From contig CM043942.1 of NCBI GenBank assembly GCA_014529385.2, positions 34,267,969-34,331,968 of the forward strand: a stretch of DNA of 64,000 nucleotides, in the 5' to 3' direction. A model generated the notes under the pieces. That model did no database searches. It saw only the letters and a program-made list of their open reading frames with translations, and had not been told where the DNA came from. The translations under genes were made by a program, and so were the position numbers. Numbering within the stretch: position 1 is the first letter of the stretch; the number at the start of each line of letters is the position of its first letter. Source of the stretch: Adiantum capillus-veneris. Lineage: Eukaryota; Streptophyta; Polypodiopsida; Polypodiales; Pteridaceae. Below, in pieces: positions 10,571-21,625 of the stretch.

Positions 10571-11426
10571 TGTTAGGAAATAGAGGTGGAGCTAAGTATA
10601 TGTAAAATGTTTTACTTAATGGAGAGAGATAATTTCCACACGCAAGAGAGATAAGAGAGAGAGAGAGAGAGAGAGCACAATACATGTGGTTCACCCAATG
10701 AGGGCTACATCCATGGGAAAGAATCTACTCAATGAATTTTCACTTCAATTTTGAATTAGATTACAAAGGGATTAGCAGCCCTTTATGGAACTTCCTCCTT
10801 GCTTCACTCTCACCACCACCACTTCACACTTAACTAACTCACACACCCTCACAATGCATCACCACAATCCTTTTTTGGTATAGAAGAGGCCTCCTTTTAT
10901 AGGCCAAAAGGGATGCCCTCCTTTTATAGGCCACTTCACACTTAACTAACCCACACACCCTCACAATGCATCACCACAATCCTTTTTTTGTGTAGAAGCA
11001 GCCTCCTTTTATAGGCCAAAAGGGATGCCCTCTCTCATGAGATACACCCATGTGTGTAGCCAACCTTGTGTAGACAAGTTCATCTTAAAATCTCCCATGC
11101 AACCATGTGTGGCCATCCTTAGGTAGACAAGTCCACCTGAAATTTTTCCATGCACCCATGTGTCGCCATAGCCAGGTCCGCCTGAAACTCTTCTACCAGC
11201 CATTGAATTTGGTCATCGTCCAAAGACTTCTGACCAATTTTCAACCACCGTTCGGTCGTAATATTTTAATGAAAATAAATATTTTGGCAACCAAGTATAT
11301 TTTTGGCTTTTCGACGAGTGATTTTTCCTCACACAAGATGCCTTCTCCTTGTAATGGGGGCCTTACATATGTGCATTTTTTAGACTAAAAATTACAAGGG
11401 GTGAATCAGGCTCCATACTGTGCACA
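10571..11426 (-). mobile_element. Copia 5' LTR with duplicated promoter segment
   Basis: The plus strand starts TGTTAGGAAATA; the far end near GTGCACA is approximate. A 112-bp tandem duplication (10,821-10,932 and 10,933-11,044) repeats the TATA region, so TATAAAAGG (minus strand) occurs three times, near 10,894, 10,920 and 11,007. A (GA)n tract lies at about 10,652-10,674. Confidence 0.8.
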
Positions 11427-11469
11427 TTTGTTGCTGGCCTTCCCATTCTCTACAAATTATCATGGGTTT

Positions 11470-12000
11470 TACAGAGCGTTTTGACATTTTCCATCATCAT
11501 CTACCATCAAAGACCTGCTTGGAGGATCTTCTTATATGTAATATTAGTTGAGAAGTGTCCTCTTGCATCTCTATTTGTGAGATTCATTAATAAATTGCAT
11601 TCATTATTTCATAGGTACACACCTCAAAGTACACCATCAATGCCTAATCTGTACAAGTCTCCCGCAATGATGGTAAACTTCATTTTTTTTATGATTGATG
11701 CCTTTTCCTTGTTTTGGGACCAATCTTTTAGAAATACCTCCATCTAAAGGAAATCGTATACATCTTGCCACTTTGGATATGGTTCGTCTCATTAGGTGTA
11801 TTCTGTAAAAGCTCAACATCTATCTCATAGTGATGCTTCAGAATGACCTTTTGTGCTTCCAAAAAGAAAATCAACACCACATTATGTTTTTCTTGGTTTA
11901 TGGAAGATTTTGAATTCAAAATCCATCAGAAACATCATCCATATAATGAGACTTCCTTGAATGATCACTTTGTTAATTAGAAAGAGAAGTGCCTAATGGT
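11470..12000 (-). pseudogene. Gypsy linker and integrase zinc-finger remnant
   Basis: The minus strand reads AGDLYRLGIDGVL followed, after a stop, by RCVP, then DARGHFSTNITYKKILQAGL. This is the typical RNase H-to-integrase linker plus the H-H part of the integrase zinc finger. Further right the frames are scrambled. The catalytic core is absent. Confidence 0.6.
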
Positions 12001-12024
12001 CCACAAAGAAATGGAACAACTTTC

Positions 12025-12420
12025 CTAGTAGATAATTCCTAAACTTTGTAGCACTAAATACCATTCCCAGTGTTTCTCTCTCAGTGGGGTCGAGTAACCT
12101 TGTTCAATGAGGCTAGTTTTGTGACTAGTAGAGTGGATAGTCCATCTTTTGATCACGTTGAGCCAGTATAGTCCCCACCACCATTTTAGACAAATCAACG
12201 TGTACATGGAAAATCACATCCCAATTTGTTTGGCAAAGGACTAGCCTCTTGCTGATTTCATTCTTTAAGCATTGAAAGCTTTTCTCACATTTTGGGGTCC
12301 ATATGAATTTCTTTCCTTTTTGAGTTAGTTCATTCAACGGTAGGTCTTTTTCTGCAAACATATGAATGAACCTTCTATAAAATTGACACATTCGAGAAAA
12401 GAGCTTAGCTCAGATAGTGC
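12025..12420 (-). pseudogene. Gypsy RNase H fragment
   Basis: MCQFYRRFIHMFAEKDLPLN and FQCLKNEISKRLVL precede IFHVHVDLSKMVVGTILAQ, which keeps an Asp where RNase H has D-A-S. The part towards the C-terminus (IEQGYSTPLREKHWEWYL) lies in another frame. Confidence 0.75.
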
Positions 12421-12513
12421 AATTGGTCCTCTAGCCTACTGAACACACTTGAATTTTTCATTAGCCATTTCAATCCAATTTTTGGAAACGATATGTCTCA
12501 GAAGTGGTCCCTT

Positions 12514-13249
12514 CTAAACCATAAATACAGATTTAAAGGGATTCAAACAGGTCCTCTTATCTCTACACCTCTCAAAGACCATCTTCAAATATAATAAATG
12601 CATTTCACTCGTGGAGAAAATAATAAAGTCATCCACAAATATCACCAAAAACTTATGAATAAACTCCCAAAAATTTTCCATCATGCATTTTTGAAAGGTT
12701 GTTGGAGCATTACACAATCCAAATGGCATAACCAGATACATATATGCTCCCCGTTCAGTGATGAATGTAGTTTTGGATGATTCTTAGGTGCAATCTTGAG
12801 TTGATTGTAGCCATTGTATCCATCCATAAAATTATACATTTTGTGGCTTGCAATCTCATCTAACATCATATTTGTAAAGGGTAGTGGAAAAGGATCCTTA
12901 ATTATCTAAGCATTCAACTTCTTGTAGTCTACACATACCCTCAATTTTTTATTCTTTTTACGAACTCCCACTATAAAAAACAGCTAGTCACACTACTTCC
13001 TACTTCTGTAATGAACCTTGCCTTCAGAAGATTATCTATATCCTCTTTGAATTTCTTTGCATGATTGTGGTTCATCCTGTACCTCGGTAATCTGGCTGGT
13101 CTAGCATCTAGTTTCAATGTTATCCTATGCTGGCACACTTTGAGATCTACTCCTTTCAGGTTAGTATGTCCCCATGAAAAATATTTTTGGAACAGTGCCT
13201 TCCCTTTGCCTTTGATATCTGGATTCACATGCTTATTGATTTTAATCAT
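12514..13249 (-). pseudogene. Gypsy reverse transcriptase fragment
   Basis: In order on the minus strand: CQHRITLKLDARPARLPRYR, KKFKEDIDNLLKARFI, YNFMDGYNGYNQLKIAP (first Asp), LVMPFGLCNAPTTFQKCMM and LVIFVDDFIIFS (catalytic DD retained). At least two frameshifts separate these blocks, so no functional enzyme remains. Confidence 0.85.
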
Positions 13250-13260
13250 TTGAGGTTTTC

Positions 13261-13819
13261 TTCTAAGCGGAAATTAAACTCTTCAACTTACTGATCATTT
13301 GAGAGTAACCAGTTTGGGCCTCGTTTCTTTTTTTAGTCATGAATTCAGCTTTTTTCTTAGTTTGGATAACAGCCACATAATCATTAAAGGGATTATTGGA
13401 TTATCTAATTCTATTGGATTATCTAATTCTAGTGAACCATTCTAAATCTCTGTCTCTTCAATTGTTGGGTTCCCTTCATCATAATTTTCTTGATTGTTAA
13501 TCCGTACTGGTGTGAAATTTGTTTTGTCTAGTGTTGTGGTTGTTTTGGTGACCAACCATCCAATAGAACTAACCTCTCCCTAGGGTTCAGTTCCATGAAC
13601 TATTTTGGGTATTATTTTGTTTGTCTCTCCTTCTGCTCTTTTTCCATTAGCACATCACTCAGGTCTATCGTTGTGAGTGGAAGGATGTTCCATACTTCTT
13701 ACATAACTCTTCAGGTCTCAAAGTCTTCTTCCAATTTTTGGTGTTGTCATTTTTTATCTGAATCCTCCTGCTAGATCCTTGAATTGTCAGTGTTTGATTG
13801 GTGTAGTTGCGTATTGCAC
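13261..13819 (-). other. Protease-RT spacer of the gypsy element
   Basis: No clear domain. It follows the end of the protease on the minus strand and precedes RT, so it is read as degraded polyprotein linker. A 19-bp direct repeat (GGATTATCTAATTCTA core) lies near 13,397-13,430. Confidence 0.4.
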
Positions 13820-13824
13820 TAGCA

Positions 13825-14046
13825 TGAAAGGTGGGCATGGGAACTCCTTCAACCTAGTTCAATTTTTGATGTGACACATATTACATATATGTGTGTAGCC
13901 TTTTGAAAAGGCACCTGGAGATATGAGCTTCCGGATACTGGCTATGAGAAATTTTGTACATAAGCACTTCCTTTTGTATATGAATTATAACATATGTTGC
14001 AAATATATTGTATGTACACTATGGTCTATTGAGTGTGAGTCTCTCT

Positions 14047-14102
<56 letters not shown>

Positions 14103-14177
14103 GTGTATAGCCATGGCTTTTTCAAGCTTCAAACCACCTTGAGCTCATTGTATCAATTCATCCATCCAAGCCTTACA
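13825..14177 (+). mobile_element. 5' LTR of the compact copia element
   Basis: 353 bp, longer than the 3' LTR (321 bp), mainly because of a (TC)n tract at 14,051-14,099. Otherwise the two LTRs are nearly identical. Confidence 0.92.
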
Positions 14178-14179
14178 AT

Positions 14180-14191
14180 TGGTTTCAGAGC
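14180..14191 (+). promoter_or_regulatory. Primer-binding site (tRNA-iMet)
   Basis: TGGTTTCAGAGC differs at one base from the canonical TGGTATCAGAGC and begins two bases after the 5' LTR. Confidence 0.9.
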
Positions 14192-14608
14192 CTCGACCGC
14201 TCCCATCACGAATGTATAGTCGTCTTTGGAAAGGCATCTTATAAGAAATTGAGATCTTCAAGGTCGTCATTGCAGGCAAGGAATCGAGCTTAATAAATAA
14301 AGTTTGAAATCAAGAGATTTTCCAGGCAGCTCGTTAGGCAAGCCATTAAGAATTTCTGAACAAATTTCCGAGCAAGCATGGGGGATATTGCAAGGGAAAT
14401 CAAGGCAAAAATCTAGCACTGCAAAATAGCGAGCTCACAGGTAATTGAAATGAAGTCAAACCAAAGCAATCAAGGGAGCCAGATTTTGCAAGTTGTATCT
14501 TGAATCATTTCATGGCAAAATTGGGCAGCTCTTTCTCAGAATCGGGCAGCTTTTTTTTAGAAGAAAATCAATGCAAAGGCAAACGAATTGGCTGTAGTGT
14601 TGTTTTTA

Positions 14609-14640
14609 AACACACACACACACACACACATACACACACA
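14609..14640. repeat. (CA)n microsatellite
   Basis: A run of CA with one CATA interruption, within the leader of the compact copia element. Confidence 0.95.
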
Positions 14641-15311
14641 AGCGTTTCATCATCATGCTCACCAAGGCTTCGATCAGCCCCCACCAATTGAGTCACGAGG
14701 CCAAGGCGATCTACTCTGCATCTTCAGTTAATGCCGAGCACTAGGAATCCATCACTACAACATACGACGGCTCCTGCTCATTTTCACGAGTGAACAAACT
14801 TTTGGCAATACGTTTTTTGTTTTCTCTCTTTGTTTTTTTGCCTTGACTTTTCATTGAAAATAAGAACACCCCCCATTGTTACTCGAACTCATTCTCACCC
14901 AAACGGGTCTCCCACAAGCAAAAGGTGCATAAGAGTTTTTGGCTCAAGCCATTAGGCAATCTTAATCATCCAAAGAGAGGACCTTTTTCCCTGGCTTCAG
15001 TGCCTAAAAAGGGTTTCCTAACTAAAGGCTCTTTTAAAACTCTGCAAGGTCGTTTTACTCAAAAGGCCAATCCCTACTAAGCAAAGCACCACGTCAAGCT
15101 TTTGAGCAGTTATTCTTGTACTTCAAGGCATCCTTTTTTACTTCAAGGATTTAGTGAAGAGGTACTTCTCAAGAGAGAAGAGTGACTTCACAAATCAAAA
15201 TTGTTAAGCTCAAAACTAAACTATTTTGTAAAATGGGCAAGACACTGCCATAGAGAGAGTCTTTCTATCGGTAAGACCAAGTCCCTGACATCTATCACAA
15301 GTGCTTGCATC

Positions 15312-16333
15312 ATGGAAGAGAAAGGAATCATAAAATTTAATGGGAGGGTTTCCATACCTGGCAAACTAAGCTAAGGGGTAACTTAATGAAGAAAACATTA
15401 TGGGCCGTAGTAAAAACATCTCTCAGTGATCACGAAGGCACACAAACCAAGGCTACTACCACACTCAATCAAGAAAAGGATGAACAAGCACTTGGTATAA
15501 TAATTACTGCACTCCATGACAATTATGTACATTTTATAGATGAGTGCACACATGCATATGAAGTGTGGCAAGTTCTAGAAGAGAATTTTGGAGCTAAAGC
15601 ACAACGAGGTAAAGTTAGCTTGAAACGACAACTTTACAAACTCACTATGCTCAAGGGGGAAGACATAGCCAGTTTGGTCAATAGGCTTAAAAGCATGATT
15701 ACACAATTGACCTACATCCAATGCAAAGTAGAAGAAGACGACAAAGTTGCAGTCCTCCTTAGTGCACTTCCTTCCAACTACGACCATATTGTCACTATTC
15801 TTGAAGAAAAGGAGCCAACTCCAGAACTTGAAGATGTGGTAAGCTCACTTCAGGCAGAAGAAAGGAAGCAAAAAAATCCACTTACACTGAGAAATGGGGC
15901 TTTTATAGCAAGAGAAGTCGAATCATCCATACATTTCATATCATCTTCCAACGTCTGAAAGTGCTATGACTGTGGTAAAATGGGTCATATAGCTAAAGAC
16001 TGCTATATCAATAAATTTTGTAGCACTTGCGAAAAGAAAGGGCATCCTACTTCTAGGTGCTATTCAAAAGTTCAAGAAAGCAGCGGCAACAGTAACAACA
16101 AAGGCAAGAAAGTAGTGAGAGAAGTAGCACATATAGTCCAAGAAGAAGAAAGTGAGGATGAAGGGGAAGTTTCTTTCGTTACAGAGTACTTTGAAAATCG
16201 GTTTATACTTTCTCTAGTTCAAGGGAGGTATTATCGTCATCCTTTGTGGATAATGTCATCTTGTGTGGATAGATCTTGTCATCCTATGTGGATAATATCA
16301 TCCAATGTGGATAATGTCATCTTGTGTGGATAG
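15312..16333 (+). pseudogene. Copia gag (UBN2) with two zinc knuckles
   Basis: It starts at ATG 15,312 (MEEKGIIKFNG), but a frameshift before 15,353 moves the remainder (HTWQTKLRGNLMKKTLW) to the next frame. UBN2 text follows: AHAYEVW-like TH-AYEVWQVLEENFGA, KRQLYKLTMLKGEDIASLV, LLSALPSNYDHIV. An in-frame TGA (15,956-15,958) precedes CYDCGKMGHIAKDC, and a second knuckle CSTCEKKGHPTSRC follows in the same frame. Both knuckles match CX2CX4HX4C. The C-terminal tail is encoded by short tandem repeats (16,236-16,333). Intact gag of this type forms the particle that packages copia RNA. Here one frameshift and one stop have broken it. Confidence 0.88.
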
Positions 16334-16336
16334 TTG
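16236..16336 (+). repeat. Five short tandem repeats, GTCATC-TGTGGATAAT core
   Basis: Units of 19-23 bp, each containing TGTGGATA, repeat five times at the end of the copia gag frame, just before the purine tract. Confidence 0.8.
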
Positions 16337-16360
16337 GGTCTTCATTATGTGTGACATGCC

Positions 16361-16372
16361 CAAGGGGAGGGT
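16361..16372 (+). promoter_or_regulatory. Polypurine tract
   Basis: A purine run (AAGGGGAGGG) directly before the 3' LTR, the expected primer site for plus-strand synthesis. Confidence 0.75.
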
Positions 16373-16693
16373 TGAAAGGTGGGCATGGGAACTCCTTCGA
16401 CACTTTGTTTAGTTTTTGATGTGACACATATTACATATATGTGTGTAGCTTGTTGAAAAGGCACCTGGAGATATGAGCTGCCGGATACTGGATGTGAGAA
16501 CTTTTGTACATAAACACTTCCTTTTGTATATGAATTATAACATATGTTGTAAATATATTGTATGTACACTATGGTCTATTGAGTGTGAGTCTCTCTCTTT
16601 TCTCTCTCTATGTGTATTGTGTATAGCCATGGATTTTTCAAGCTTCAAACCACCTTGAGTTCATTGTATCAATTCACCCACCCAAGCCTTACA
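16373..16693 (+). mobile_element. 3' LTR of the compact copia element
   Basis: 321 bp, TGAAAGG to CTTACA, matching the 5' LTR and followed by the TAGCA target duplication. Confidence 0.92.
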
Positions 16694-17013
16694 TAGCAGA
16701 CCTAAGCCATGGTCAACCTAAGATCATCCCATATGCTCCTCGAACATCTAGTACTAAGAAGCTAGTTTTGAATTTTTCCTTGCCCACCCTAATTTGCATG
16801 TTTTCAACTAGCCCAATGGCGCTTAAACCACCCTGTGTATTGTGTATAGCCATGGATTTTGGCCTTACATAGCATACCTGATCCATGGTCAACCTAAGAT
16901 CATCCCATATGCTCCTCGAACATCTAGTACTAAGAAGCTAGTTTTGATTTTTTCCTTGCCCACCCTAATTTGCATGTTTTCAACTAGCCCAATTGCGCTT
17001 AAACCACCCTGTG
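16611..17013. repeat. Tandem duplication of LTR end plus flank
   Basis: The 144 bp at 16,694-16,837 reappear at 16,870-17,013. Between them (16,833-16,869) is a shortened copy of the 3' LTR end (TGTGTATAGCCATGGATTTT joined to GGCCTTACA). The duplication therefore happened after the copia insertion and was followed by an internal deletion of about 50 bp. Confidence 0.9.
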
Positions 17014-17168
17014 GGGTCAGCCATCCTAGCTTTGGATGGCATTGAGTTTAACTCAGTGATTTCCAATTTTTGTTGTAGATGTTCTCCTACAATATTAACA
17101 CCAACCCTCCCATTTAGTATGGTCACTATGATGATAATTTCCAATTGCTTTCTCAACTTATAGTCCAT
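16980..17168 (-). pseudogene. Gypsy aspartic protease fragment
   Basis: The minus strand reads GRVGVNIVGEHLQQKLEIT and PSKARMADPTGW, close to the retropepsin core of plant gypsy elements (normally D-G-G/S-G-V-N-I). The ILG-PWL motif that ends the protease lies at 16,700-16,740, next to the copia insertion. The catalytic Asp is not evident. Confidence 0.65.
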
Positions 17169-17889
17169 GGATTACTGAAACCTCATTGTCTTGGATGGCT
17201 GCCAGGTCCATAGCTCTGACTTTAGACTCAGCTTTTCTATGTGATGAAATTTTCAGCCTTTGGTAGCATGCATCTAATGTCATGCATCTCCACTATTAAC
17301 TTTTTGATGCATTCACAGATCTTCACATAGATTTCATCTTGATCATTCATACAGCTACATTATGAACTAGAAAATTTCTCTTCGTGACTATATTCACAAT
17401 TCCATGCAACTATCTTCTCTTGTCCGGTTACCGATTGATTTTGAGATAAATCCCCTGATCAGTCCTTCCTCAAACCAATGACTCCAGCCTCGGCCAAGTC
17501 TGATCTGACTTATCGTACCTCATTTACCAAAATTTCTACACTGATCTCATGGACTCATTTGGTCCAGATGTTGCCTTCTCACTCTTATGTTGTTGCAGCT
17601 CTAAAGACTGGGGCGGTAGCTTCTGAATTGTGTAATCCTTAGAACACTTCGGCTATTCTAGCAGTTACTTAACTAGATTTTCAATGATCTTTGCTACAAG
17701 CTCACATTTTTCTTGGAATTTATCCACTACCTTTTCCTTGCCCTTTGCCTTCGAGATTGTGCTTTGCTATTCCGAGTTCTTGGTTTTTATAGTCTGGTTT
17801 CCCTCATCTCCCCTTGATTTCTTCTAGTCACTACTCTAACTGGCACTGTCTCTAGTGCCTTCTAGTCAAGTGCGTTTAGTTTTGGAGCT

Positions 17890-17945
17890 TCAAGGCACTA
17901 GGATGCAAAGTGTCCATACTTTCCACACGTATAGCAACTCAGGCT
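17890..17945 (-). pseudogene. Gag zinc knuckle of the gypsy element
   Basis: The minus strand encodes CYTCGKYGHFAS, a stop, then Cys, so the CX2CX4HX4C pattern is complete except for one nonsense codon. Confidence 0.65.
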
Positions 17946-18160
17946 TTGCTTTGCAAAATTTCCTCTACCCCTGCCCCTTAGTACCTACCCCTGCTAGTAC
18001 GTGTGTAGGCTTCATTATCCTTCGACCCACTGGCTCCATCTGCCTTGATTGGTTCAAGATTTTTCAATGCAATCATTGATAGATCCATTCTCTTCTTAAA
18101 ATGGTGGATTCTAATGTTTCAATTGTTCCATTCATGACCATAGGTTGTACATTGGGTACA

Positions 18161-19365
18161 CTATGAACACTCATAAGACCTACGATCTCTTGATCTGCAC
18201 TTTGAGGACCAACTCTTTATTTTTTTAATTGATGGTCTTGTCTTGGCAATTTCAGCAATCTGCTTTGACATCTCCTCCAATTTCCTTATCCACAATCCTT
18301 TTTTCTTCCCTTTACCTTTGTCATCTGATTTTGTTGTCAAACAAACTGATAAAGGTATTGAATTTGGATTCTTCAGTCCAGACTCACTATTGCTAGAGTG
18401 TCTCTTTTTATGCCCGTTCTCTTTCTTGGCATGTTGCTCTAATTTCAATGCCCTCTGCACCAGATCATAAAACTTTTTGGTTCATGTTGCAACCTCCTAT
18501 TCCCTAAGACATTCAAAAACTAGGATCTCATTCTTTTCTTTGATGGAGGCTCTTGCAGTTGTGTGGTTAGTTCCTTGATTTTCTCACATAGCTCCTAACT
18601 AACAACTTGCCTTGTTTGATATTGTCTAGCTTGCAGAGGATGTCTTCATACCCCCTATTGTCTGAATACTCCAATCTAAAATCTCTGATGATCTTATTGT
18701 ATGATCTGAGCTAGTAGGCTGGGTAATGGTAGTACCATTTTCTTACTGCCTCCTTGAATGTTTAGGAAAAATACTCCCCCCATTCATCTTCATCAATATC
18801 CTTAAGCTCAGTGTACTGCTCAAATGCTTGGATGTGAAGATCAGGATCATCCTTTTTGCCTCCTTTGAATACTGGAGAAAATATTTTTAGATTAGTGGAA
18901 TGCTCGTGTCACTACCTGCTTTGGTTTTGGAAACTGGCTTCTTAACTTTCAATTTTTGTTTGTTGTAATAGTACGTATCTGCTTCCCAGTCATATTATCA
19001 CTTTTGGTTTCAGTCACTGTGTCTTTATTTTTCATCTTTGCCAACTTGTGTCCTATTGAATGATGTTTTCTCTTGCTTCCCTCACTTTCTTCAACACCTT
19101 TTTTACTACGTTGAGATCCATGAGACTGATTGCACCGTTCTGCTCTCTTTGCTTGTTTGTGCTTGGAATGAGATGAGTGTTGACAATCTCTAGATTCATC
19201 AGTTGTTCCTACTTTTGGTCCTAGATGAGCATTTGTCTCATTCCTAGGTTCTCTCTCCATATCAAAGCCTTTCTCTGACTCTTTTGGAATTGGGATGATG
19301 CAATCCAAATTCTCCATGAACCTTGTAGTTGTCCTTCTGCCTCGTGCGGTTCCTCTCGGTGGCAT
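18161..19365 (-). pseudogene. Gypsy gag, degraded
   Basis: ATG 19,365 starts MPPRGTARGRRTTTRFMENL, followed by a Lys/Ser/His-rich 139-residue frame ending at 18,949. After several frame changes, a gag C-terminal stretch (QRALKLEQHAKKENGHKKR) lies at 18,161-18,460. The PBS-like sequence just upstream supports this as the start of the polyprotein. Confidence 0.65.
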
Positions 19366-19377
19366 GATTAGTGTCTG

Positions 19378-19393
19378 ATGACTCTAACACCAA
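19378..19393 (-). promoter_or_regulatory. Putative primer-binding site
   Basis: The minus strand reads TGGTGTTAGAGTCATC, beginning with TGG and similar to, but not the same as, the iMet PBS. It lies between the gag ATG and the LTR start. The tRNA is uncertain. Confidence 0.5.
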
Positions 19394-19394
19394 C

Positions 19395-19948
19395 TGAGAG
19401 ATATTTCAACTGTCAAGAGAGACTTAGCTCAAGTTGATCTCCAAAATGGAATGAGTTGGAAACTTTCAGTCCTCTATTTCAGGTTGGTAGTTAGGTTAGT
19501 TCAGACCAGTTTAAGACTTTAGGTCAGACAAGACACATCAAAAGACAAGACTGAAACTGGAAATGATATTGAACACTTGTAGTGGAAATAGATATAGACA
19601 TTGAACTTGGTAGTGTATTTAGATAAGAATAAGTACAATGTTGAGAGGTAAGCTCAGTGTGTATTTGGATTACAAGAGCATGTAGCTCCAAGAAGTAAGA
19701 TACAAGAAATTAAGATTAGGAATGAACTCAATCCAAGACCAAAAGTCCACCAAGAAGTCCCTCAAAATGATGTAATGGCCCCTGTTTATAGTCTTTTGCT
19801 TGGGCTCTGACTACATGTGCATTGTACCAGTTACTATGGTAATTGTCCATATTATTGTCTCTAGAAGCTTCCAATCTAGTTGCATGTCTAGCCGCCTGTT
19901 AAGGGTTGTTCACGCCATCTACAAGCTCCTTGATTGGGATTTGTGACA
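19395..19948 (-). mobile_element. 5' LTR of the gypsy element (approximate)
   Basis: On the plus strand it runs from TGAGAGATAT to TTGTGACA. A minus-strand TATA (CTATAAACAG) lies near 19,785. The outer edge is inferred from the TG/CA ends because the other LTR is missing. Confidence 0.5.
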
Positions 19949-20613
19949 TACCCCTAAACAAATGGTCTTCTATGTTTATTCTTGTTATATATCCAACATT
20001 CCTGAGGTTTATGCAATAATAAGCCTAATGTTGAATAGTTTGCAATCGAGGCATAAATCGTCTCCTCATTATGATTTCTAGTTTGAATCTCTTTTGAGAA
20101 TCCATAATAGCAAAGGTATGGTGATATTCAATACAATAGGATGAACCACAAAAACTCCCTCTTGTCTTTCTTACATGCCCATCTATGAATTCAAGTTTTA
20201 TTCATTTTTCTAATAGAAACCTTTCCTCAAAATTCTCAATTTTTTTGGTAGCAATGGCAACACCCACTCCATCATTTAGCTAGCCATGGATCTAACCCCA
20301 TCACACTCTACAAGTAAAGTGGTGTTGCACTCTTCATCTCATCACAATAGTCTACTTCCTACCTTGCTCTAACGTTTACTAAGGCAATGGATTTAGCCCC
20401 AACATACTCTACATATTAAAGTGGTATTGCATTCTTCATCCTCATGATAGCCTCCTACTTTGTTCACTCAAATAGGTTTTAAAATTTTCCCAAGGCATTA
20501 TTTCTATTTTAACTCATCAATTTGGTCTATTGTGTTAGACCCTTTATCCCCATGTTTTTAAGACTTTTGTGCAAGTCACTACATAGGTTAGGTTTAAGCC
20601 TCAATAGTTCTCC
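19949..20613. other. Unassigned stretch with a degenerate 107-bp repeat
   Basis: No gene is seen. Two related copies (about 20,283-20,345 and 20,390-20,450) share the pattern ATGGAT-TA-CCCCA-CA-ACTCTACA. This is one flank of the next element's insertion site; the other flank starts at 30,324. Confidence 0.35.
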
Positions 20614-20618
20614 AAGGG

Positions 20619-21613
20619 TCTTGGCGGATACACTGCGACGGACTTCAGCACAATGAGCACTCACCTAACATATAATGTCAATTGAGGATGAAGCTCGACC
20701 CACAGGCACATGGAAGCAAGCAAAGGGTGTCAACCTCTACTCGACCGACTAATGACTACTTCCTACAGAGATATCAAATCTACATGCCATCGGTTTTGTG
20801 AATGTGAGAGTCTCCTATGATGCTACCGCAAGCCAAAAGCCCATCAAACGATCTCGAAACTTCACAAAACTCAAGGGAAGTCCTACACACACTAGAAGGC
20901 CGCTATCCCTTAGGTATTTGACCACAAATCCTAGCCCAATACCCTCCGTACAGAAAACGCGTAGTATGGCTGGTCGAATTTTACAGGTCACTGTCTCTAG
21001 AATCTAACATTCCTAATGCATAGCTCTACTCGCTCTGATCACGTAGATATGATGAAATGCAAAAACGGGCAAACGTTTACTCAGTGAAACTCCAAAAGTA
21101 GCTCGCGGATGAATCTGCCAAAACACAGACGAATGTGTGTGATGTAAGTATCAACGCGTAGCTCTCCTCGTGGGCAACATGTTGCTGCTCTCCGTTTGCG
21201 ATTCCGACCACTGTAGCTCTTGTAGCACACACACACTCTCTCTCAATCTCTTGGAGTCTCCCAGTTGACACAGAAGATAAGATTATTAGAAGTCTCCTTT
21301 ACAATGCTTTAGGTTTTGGTTTATATACCAAAATGACCTGATTTGTCCCTAGGCTTCTATAGAGCTTAATTACAACACCATGAGCTAGCTTTGCTCATCC
21401 AACAAGCATCTGCGACCAAAATACAATTGCCAACTTAAAATATGAAGTTCCTGTAAACATTACAAAAGTGGCCATAATAGCTCAAGATGATAATAACGGG
21501 ATATTCGATGATGTCCATGAGCTTGTATCTTCACATTATAGGATCCATCTTCATCTTCATCACTTCATATGGAATCTTCATGGAATCTTTGTTGAAAGGT
21601 TGGCCTATCAACA
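20619..21613 (-). mobile_element. 3' LTR of the LARD-like element
   Basis: 995 bp. On the plus strand it starts TCTTGGCGGATA (the TG end mutated to TC) and ends ATCAACA. A minus-strand TATA box (GGTATATAAACC) lies near 21,311-21,322. Compared with the other LTR it lacks about 26 bp after the TATA region and a short repeated ATGGAATCTTT segment. Confidence 0.9.
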
Positions 21614-21625
21614 CTCTCCTCCTCT
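21614..21625 (-). promoter_or_regulatory. Polypurine tract
   Basis: The minus strand reads AGAGGAGGAGAG immediately before the 3' LTR, in the position of the plus-strand primer. Confidence 0.85.

Larger units (their letters stand above)
9947..11426 (-). mobile_element. Ty1/copia element, 5' LTR plus gag remnant
   Basis: The minus strand holds an LTR, a degenerate tRNA-iMet PBS, a leader and part of gag. All of pol and the 3' LTR are missing. The LTR matches the solo LTR at 34,930-35,696. Confidence 0.8.
13825..16693 (+). mobile_element. Compact gag-only Ty1/copia element with TSD
   Basis: 5' LTR 13,825-14,177 and 3' LTR 16,373-16,693 both run TGAAAGGTGGGC to CCTTACA. TAGCA flanks both ends (13,820-13,824 and 16,694-16,698), a perfect 5-bp target duplication. 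The PBS is at 14,180, and the purine tract AAGGGGAGGGT lies just before the 3' LTR. The 2.2-kb interior holds gag and zinc knuckles only; no protease, integrase or RT is seen. It is a non-autonomous element that would depend on enzymes from elsewhere. Confidence 0.92.
11427..19948 (-). mobile_element. Ty3/gypsy element split by a copia insertion
   Basis: On the minus strand: 5' LTR (about 19,948-19,395), PBS-like site, gag, zinc knuckle, protease, RT, RNase H and the integrase zinc finger. The copia LTR at 11,426 cuts off the rest. A 2.9-kb copia element (13,825-16,693) sits in the protease region. With it and one TAGCA removed, the minus strand reads across from ILG-PWLRS to SAIRNYTNQTLTI, as expected for an interrupted protease end. 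Confidence 0.8.
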
